From contig DGII01000151.1 of the NCBI GenBank assembly GCA_002393095.1, forward strand, positions 1-18,142: DNA of 18,142 nt, read 5' to 3'. This stretch comes from Lachnospiraceae bacterium UBA3826 (lineage in GTDB: Bacteria > Bacillota > Clostridia > Lachnospirales > Lachnospiraceae). A program made the translations under genes and the position numbers. The notes below the pieces were generated by a model. That model was not told where the DNA came from and ran no database searches. It was given only the letters and a program-made list of their open reading frames with translations. Shown here piece by piece: positions 14,198 to 18,142 of this stretch (the stretch's first letter is position 1; every line of letters starts with the position of its first letter).

Positions 14198-15870
14198 TGA
14201 GACAAAAGATTAAGAAGGGGATAGCAATGCTTCTTGGCATGGTGCTCACGGTAGCAGCCTGTGTCAGCGCATTGCCACAGATGGCACTTACGGCTTATGC
14301 AGCGGGAACAGGAAAGAGTATTCAGCTTGGAGCAAATGCGCTTAATGATAATGTTAATACAGCAAATGCTCCGATAGTGTATTACGACAATGATTCAGAC
14401 GCATGGCGTGTGGTCGGCTATGACGGAACAGGAGTTGCAGGTACATCGGGTGCGATAACACTTATTGCAAATGGGAATATAGCTTTTGGTTATTATGATT
14501 CTGATAGTCCATATAGTAACAATTACAGTGGGAGCAATCTTCAGAACATGATAGGTACGATTGCGGGAAGATTATCGACAGCTGAAGCTTCTGCAGTAGT
14601 AGCAAGGACACTTGAAGGTGGTAGTGCCAATTATGATAAAACAGGTTATGCTGATAACAAAATCAGCGGTGACCCCGTATCGAATGCCGTGATGTGGCCA
14701 TTATCCGTAGCGGAAGCAAATGTTCTCAACGCGGATTTAAGAAGATTGGATGGAGGAACGGGCAGGAATTGGGCAAGTGACTATTGGTGGCTTCGCTCGC
14801 CGGGCTACAATGATGGCTATGCCACGGTCGTCTATGGCAACGGCCATGTGTACTACTATGTTAGCAATGCCAACAACCGTGAGTATGGTGTGCGGCCCGC
14901 TTTTAATATTGATTTGGAATCTGTAATCTTCTCATCTGCAATCTCATCTGAATCTGGCTCATATAAGCTCACGATTAAGGATGGCTCTATGTCCGCAGGA
15001 GTAACATCCGGGCAGGAAGTTACAAGATCGGGAGATACAATTACCGTTCCATATACGGTAAGTGACGGAACCAACAGAGTATCGGTGCTCATAACAGATG
15101 GGGAGTACACATTAGGCTCATCATCTCTTCCGGATATGAAATACTACGGGGCGCTGACGATAGATGGCGGCACTATAGGAACATCCGGAACAGGTACATT
15201 TACCCTTCCGACAGGATATCAGGATTCATGGAAGGTATATATACTTGCAGAGAAGACAAGCGGTGATGATAAGCTTACGGATTATGCATCAGTTCCTGAA
15301 CCTATATCCATTCCGGATGCATCAGGTACAACGCCAAGTCCGACTCCGGCATATGTAGATAAGAATACAGAAGGGGCAGCTTCGGGTGATAAGCCATCAG
15401 ATATACCCGAGGAAGAAGATACCGTAAGCTACCTTGATGAGCTTCGTACCATGCTTAGTGCGGCTGCAGCTAAGGGTGGAGCGCAGACAATATACTGGGA
15501 TAAGGGAACAGCACTTCCTTATGATATCATGAAGACCTTGCAGGATAATTCGAAGATAACGCTGGTATTCAGCTACACATATCAGGGTAAGGACTATAAG
15601 GTAACTATCCCTGGGAGTAGTGTCAAGGCTGACCCTGCGATACCGTGGTACGGTCCTCTCTGCCTCTATGAGCTGTATGGGACATATAATGCCAAGACAC
15701 CGGCTGCCACGGTCAATACTAAGGCAGGAAGCCGCACATATACGGTCATATCAGGCGATACGCTAAGTGCGATAGCAAGAGAACTGGGGACTACGGTCAG
15801 AAGCCTCACAGAGCTTAATAATATCGCCGATCCCAACCGCATAAGCATCGGTCAGGTGATTAAGTATTGA
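14197..15870 (+). CDS. Secreted LysM surface protein with DUF6273/C-type-lectin-like variable domain, copy 1
   Basis: This 557-residue protein begins with a signal peptide (cleavage probably after TAYA near residue 35). Residues about 40-234 resemble the DUF6273-type fold: a V-Y-Y..W-R-V-V start, then WWLRSP at 197-202 and GVRP at 231-234. The stretch between (203-230) is hypervariable relative to copy 2. Residues 234-367 are identical in protein to copy 2 (252-385). After a Pro/Ser/Thr linker comes a domain shared with copy 2 (EEDTVSYLDELR to PWYGPLCLYELYG), then a C-terminal LysM domain (512-557, TYTVISGDTLSAIARELG). LysM binds peptidoglycan, so the protein should sit on the cell wall without an LPXTG anchor. 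GGGAGG precedes the ATG, which overlaps the small membrane gene. Ligand and function are unknown. Confidence 0.85.
   Translation: MRQKIKKGIAMLLGMVLTVAACVSALPQMALTAYAAGTGKSIQLGANALNDNVNTANAPIVYYDNDSDAWRVVGYDGTGVAGTSGAITLIANGNIAFGYYDSDSPYSNNYSGSNLQNMIGTIAGRLSTAEASAVVARTLEGGSANYDKTGYADNKISGDPVSNAVMWPLSVAEANVLNADLRRLDGGTGRNWASDYWWLRSPGYNDGYATVVYGNGHVYYYVSNANNREYGVRPAFNIDLESVIFSSAISSESGSYKLTIKDGSMSAGVTSGQEVTRSGDTITVPYTVSDGTNRVSVLITDGEYTLGSSSLPDMKYYGALTIDGGTIGTSGTGTFTLPTGYQDSWKVYILAEKTSGDDKLTDYASVPEPISIPDASGTTPSPTPAYVDKNTEGAASGDKPSDIPEEEDTVSYLDELRTMLSAAAAKGGAQTIYWDKGTALPYDIMKTLQDNSKITLVFSYTYQGKDYKVTIPGSSVKADPAIPWYGPLCLYELYGTYNAKTPAATVNTKAGSRTYTVISGDTLSAIARELGTTVRSLTELNNIADPNRISIGQVIKY
14803..14895 (+). 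other. Hypervariable segment of surface protein copy 1 (DGR-like variable region)
   Basis: These 31 codons follow WWLRSP. They contain seven Tyr and five Asn, and none of the 31 ends in A, whereas A-ending codons are common on both sides. Length equals the copy-2 segment (16642-16734) and flanking protein is conserved. AAY-type template codons mutated at A would give this pattern, as in diversity-generating retroelement targets. The template and reverse transcriptase are not in the window. Confidence 0.5.
14896..15297 (+). repeat. 402-bp direct repeat, unit A (pairs with 16735-17136)
   Basis: By direct alignment the two units differ at 14 of 402 positions with no gaps. Every difference is synonymous, so the 134 encoded residues are identical. 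The repeat begins sharply after the hypervariable segment and ends at a Ser-Val-Pro boundary, after which the proteins diverge. Confidence 0.95.
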
Positions 15871-15872
15871 TA

Positions 15873-15979
15873 GAGGATATGTACTTACTGCTGTCGTAGC
15901 CTTTATGGTGGGAGTCATCATAACCGTGATATGTAAAAAATATGTTGAAAGAAAAGACCTTACAAGGGAGGAGAACTAA
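15873..15979 (+). pseudogene. Duplicated 3' remnant of the small two-helix membrane gene
   Basis: This stretch aligns without gaps to 14088-14194 (offset 1785 bp) and encodes 35 codons of the second helix and tail (GYVLTAVVAFMVGVIITVICKK onward) with its own TAA at 15977. It begins three bases after the stop of copy 1. An in-frame TGA lies just upstream and there is no start codon or ribosome site, so it is not expected to be translated. It carries over the GGGAGG ribosome site of the next gene and marks the junction of a tandem duplication. Confidence 0.9.
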
Positions 15980-15981
15980 AA

Positions 15982-18142
15982 ATGAAACAAGGGAAGCGAA
16001 ACAACACAGGCAAGAGGATTGTTGCATCAATCATGGCATTACTTCTTGCCGTAACAACACTTGAGTTAGTTCTGCCACAGGCAACATTGAAGGTTTATGC
16101 CGCAACTGAAAAGAGTGACAGCAACACAGCACTTGGTGTAAGTAATATATCTAATCCGTCGGGAGCAGGACAGTGGAACTATGTATATTACGGAAGGAAG
16201 TTTAGCGATAATTATGTGAGATACCGAGTGCTTGATAAGGCTGCTACGGAGTACGGTGGAAGCACTATGCTCCTTGACTGTGATTATGTCCTTGAAAATA
16301 AGAGGTTTGATGATGATTCTAACGTGTGGGCTGACAGTGAGGTTAAGGGATATCTTAACGGCGATTTCTTAACAGGAAATTTTGCAACTCCGGAACAGGC
16401 GGCTATTGTTGCAAGCAGCAAGTCATCTGCTTCGACAAAGGATGGAAAAGGCCGGGTATCAGGGGCGACTGATTATCTTCTGTGGACTGTTTTAAGTAGT
16501 GGAGAGAAGATATTTCTGTTAGATGCCAAGGAGGCAACAAGCACAGCATATGGCTATGAAGATAAGGACGGTTCCAGTGATTCACGTAAGAAGTATGAGA
16601 TCGGCACGACAAGTGCTTATTGGTGGTGGCTGCGCTCGCCTTATTATAACATTACTTACTATAACTACGCCGGCTGCGGGTACCATTCGGGTACTATCCT
16701 CGACTATGTGGTCAGTGATGATCGCGGTGTTAGTCCCGCTTTTAATATTGATCTGGAATCTGTAATCTTCTCATCTGCAATCTCATCTGAATCGGGTTCG
16801 TATAAGCTCACGATTAAGGATGGCTCTATGTCCGCAGGAGTAACATCCGGGCAGGAGGTAACAAGATCGGGAGATACAATTACCGTTCCGTATACGGTAA
16901 GCGACGGAACAAACAGGGTATCGGTGCTCATAACAGATGGGGAGTACACATTAGGCTCATCATCTCTTCCGGATATGAAATACTACGGGGCGCTGACGAT
17001 AGATGGTGGCACTATAGGAACATCCGGAACAGGTACATTTACCCTTCCGACAGGATATCAGGATTCATGGAAGGTATATATACTTGCGGAGAAGACAAGC
17101 GGTGATGATAAGCTTACGGATTATGCATCAGTGCCGACATCTATCACAATACCCTCTGCATCTAAACCCACCCTTACAATTACCGCAAAGGATAGGACTT
17201 ATTCATATAACGGTCAGACACAGGGGCCCGGTGATGTGGCATATAATGATCCTGCCGATATTGCCGAGATGGTCACAGTAACCGGACTGAAGGATGGAGA
17301 CACGCTTACAAGCATAACTGTAGACGGACAAGGTAAGGAAGTCGGGGATTATGATTTAATTCCGTCCGGTGCTACAGTCAATGGTGAAAGCGCATCCAAT
17401 AAATATGATGTTACATACGTCAATGGCAAACTTACCATCACATCTTCTTCGGCATATTCTGTGACGGTGACAAACGATGGGCATGGCAGTGCAACAGCCA
17501 ACCCGACATCAGGGGCAACAGGCACTACAGTTACGATAAAGGCTACCCCGGACAGTGGTTATCAGTTCAAGGAGTGGTTGGTTCAGTCCGGAGGTGTAAC
17601 GCTTGCTGATGCGAACAGTGCTACGACCACATTTGATATAAAGAATGCAAATGTAAGCATTAAGGCAATCTTTGAAAAGGTGTCAGGTGGTAGCGGAACA
17701 TCGAATAATGATAATTCCGATGATAAACAATCCGATACACCATCTGATACATCAAAGGAAGAAGACACCGTAAGCTACCTTGATGAGCTTCGTACAGAAC
17801 TAAAGACATCCATGGGAAAGGGTGGAGCGAAGACTGTCCTTTGGGATAAGGGCACAGCACTTCCCTATGATATTATGAAGACCTTACAGGATAATCCGAA
17901 TCTTACTCTTGTATTCAGCTACACATATCAGGGTAAGGACTATAAGGTGACAATCCCCGGCAGTAGTGTCAAGGCTGACCCTGCGATACCGTGGTACGGA
18001 CCACTTTGTCTCTATGGGCTGTATGGGATGCATAGTGAAGCGGCGCCGGTTGCCACAGTTAATACCAGAGCGGGAAGCCGTACATACACCGTTATCTCAG
18101 GCGATACCCTGAGCGAGATAGCAAGAGAACTGGGCACTACGG
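15982..18142 (+). CDS. Secreted LysM surface protein, copy 2 (3' end outside window)
   Basis: The frame is open from the ATG at 15982 to the window end (720 codons visible). It starts with a signal peptide (cleavage probably after KVYA near residue 40). A DUF6273-like domain follows (YVYYGRKF, YRVLDKA, MLLDCDYVLENKRF, WADSEVKGYLNGDFL), ending with WWWLRSP (215-220), a hypervariable stretch (221-251) and GVSP. Residues 252-385 are identical to copy 1. Two further domains are absent from copy 1: an MBG-like immunoglobulin fold (about 395-486, ending VTYVNGKLTIT) and a divergent InlB B-repeat-like domain (about 492-567, GYQFKEWLV...IKAIFE). The shared EEDTVSYLDELR domain and the start of a LysM domain (from 699) come next; about 25 residues should remain. 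The N-terminal domain is only distantly similar to copy 1. It is probably a wall-bound surface protein or adhesin; the ligand is unknown. Confidence 0.87.
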   Translation, partial: MKQGKRNNTGKRIVASIMALLLAVTTLELVLPQATLKVYAATEKSDSNTALGVSNISNPSGAGQWNYVYYGRKFSDNYVRYRVLDKAATEYGGSTMLLDCDYVLENKRFDDDSNVWADSEVKGYLNGDFLTGNFATPEQAAIVASSKSSASTKDGKGRVSGATDYLLWTVLSSGEKIFLLDAKEATSTAYGYEDKDGSSDSRKKYEIGTTSAYWWWLRSPYYNITYYNYAGCGYHSGTILDYVVSDDRGVSPAFNIDLESVIFSSAISSESGSYKLTIKDGSMSAGVTSGQEVTRSGDTITVPYTVSDGTNRVSVLITDGEYTLGSSSLPDMKYYGALTIDGGTIGTSGTGTFTLPTGYQDSWKVYILAEKTSGDDKLTDYASVPTSITIPSASKPTLTITAKDRTYSYNGQTQGPGDVAYNDPADIAEMVTVTGLKDGDTLTSITVDGQGKEVGDYDLIPSGATVNGESASNKYDVTYVNGKLTITSSSAYSVTVTNDGHGSATANPTSGATGTTVTIKATPDSGYQFKEWLVQSGGVTLADANSATTTFDIKNANVSIKAIFEKVSGGSGTSNNDNSDDKQSDTPSDTSKEEDTVSYLDELRTELKTSMGKGGAKTVLWDKGTALPYDIMKTLQDNPNLTLVFSYTYQGKDYKVTIPGSSVKADPAIPWYGPLCLYGLYGMHSEAAPVATVNTRAGSRTYTVISGDTLSEIARELGTT
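16642..16734 (+). other. Hypervariable segment of surface protein copy 2 (DGR-like variable region)
   Basis: These 31 codons lie between LRSP and the conserved PAFNIDLE. Seven are Tyr codons, none ends in A, and nearly every residue differs from the copy-1 segment of equal length. Third bases also differ between copies (C versus T), so the two would not come from one identical template. Confidence 0.5.
16735..17136 (+). repeat. 402-bp direct repeat, unit B (pairs with 14896-15297)
   Basis: This is the second copy of the 402-bp repeat at offset 1839; 14 silent differences are seen from unit A. Downstream, the 15421-15796 segment of copy 1 also recurs at 17767-18142 (offset 2346) with lower but clear identity. 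Copy 2 therefore has a net 507-bp insertion between the two conserved blocks. Confidence 0.95.

Noticed and set aside
14500..14560. Possible DGR template repeat (AAC-rich stretch in copy 1)
   Set aside because: It encodes a normal domain segment (PYSNNYSGSNLQNM) and does not match the variable stretches in length or flanks.

Overview
The window looks like chromosome from an anaerobic Firmicute of the class Clostridia, most likely Lachnospiraceae (inferred from gene content, not proven). Pointers are strong AGGAGG-type ribosome sites, a Gram-positive lexA with a divergent LysM/membrane gene resembling yneA, a lipoprotein amino-acid ABC transporter, a clostridial-type citrate synthase and LysM surface proteins. 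No rRNA, tRNA, CRISPR array or insertion sequence was recognised.

Positions 1-4900 carry the 3' part of a GH25 lysozyme-like gene, a convergent AP2/HNH-like DNA-binding gene that may be read from a leaderless mRNA, threonine synthase (thrC), and a convergent citrate synthase sharing a bidirectional terminator with thrC. Positions 4970-8140 hold a polar amino-acid ABC transporter (binding lipoprotein, permease, ATPase) followed by a cytidylate kinase-like gene. Positions 8140-9391 form an SOS locus: a yneA-like LysM membrane gene and lexA are divergent around several CGAAC/GTTCG LexA-type sites, one set sitting on a perfect-consensus promoter. Positions 9425-11231 are a minus-strand pair, a ttcA-type tRNA thiolation gene and a tyrosine recombinase.

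The accessory part is 11300-18142. A tight operon encodes an ECF sigma factor, a small two-helix membrane protein (candidate anti-sigma factor), a seven-helix membrane protein and a PrsW-type intramembrane protease. This is the parts list of a sigma factor released by regulated proteolysis. It is followed by a second gene paralogous to the candidate anti-sigma gene, translationally coupled to a secreted LysM surface protein. The tail of that small gene plus the surface gene is then duplicated in tandem; the second surface gene is larger and runs off the window.

Both surface proteins carry a roughly 31-codon hypervariable stretch between the motifs WWLRSP and (G)V(R)P. It is followed by 134 codons that encode identical protein with only synonymous differences. 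The variable stretch is rich in Tyr/Asn/Gly/Ser/Asp, has no A-ending codon in either copy, and has the same length in both. This is how variable regions of diversity-generating retroelement (DGR) targets look. No reverse transcriptase or template repeat lies in the window, so this remains a prediction. The best candidate for an undescribed system here is this combined locus: an ECF-sigma/PrsW signalling operon next to a tandem array of possibly hypervariable LysM surface proteins.
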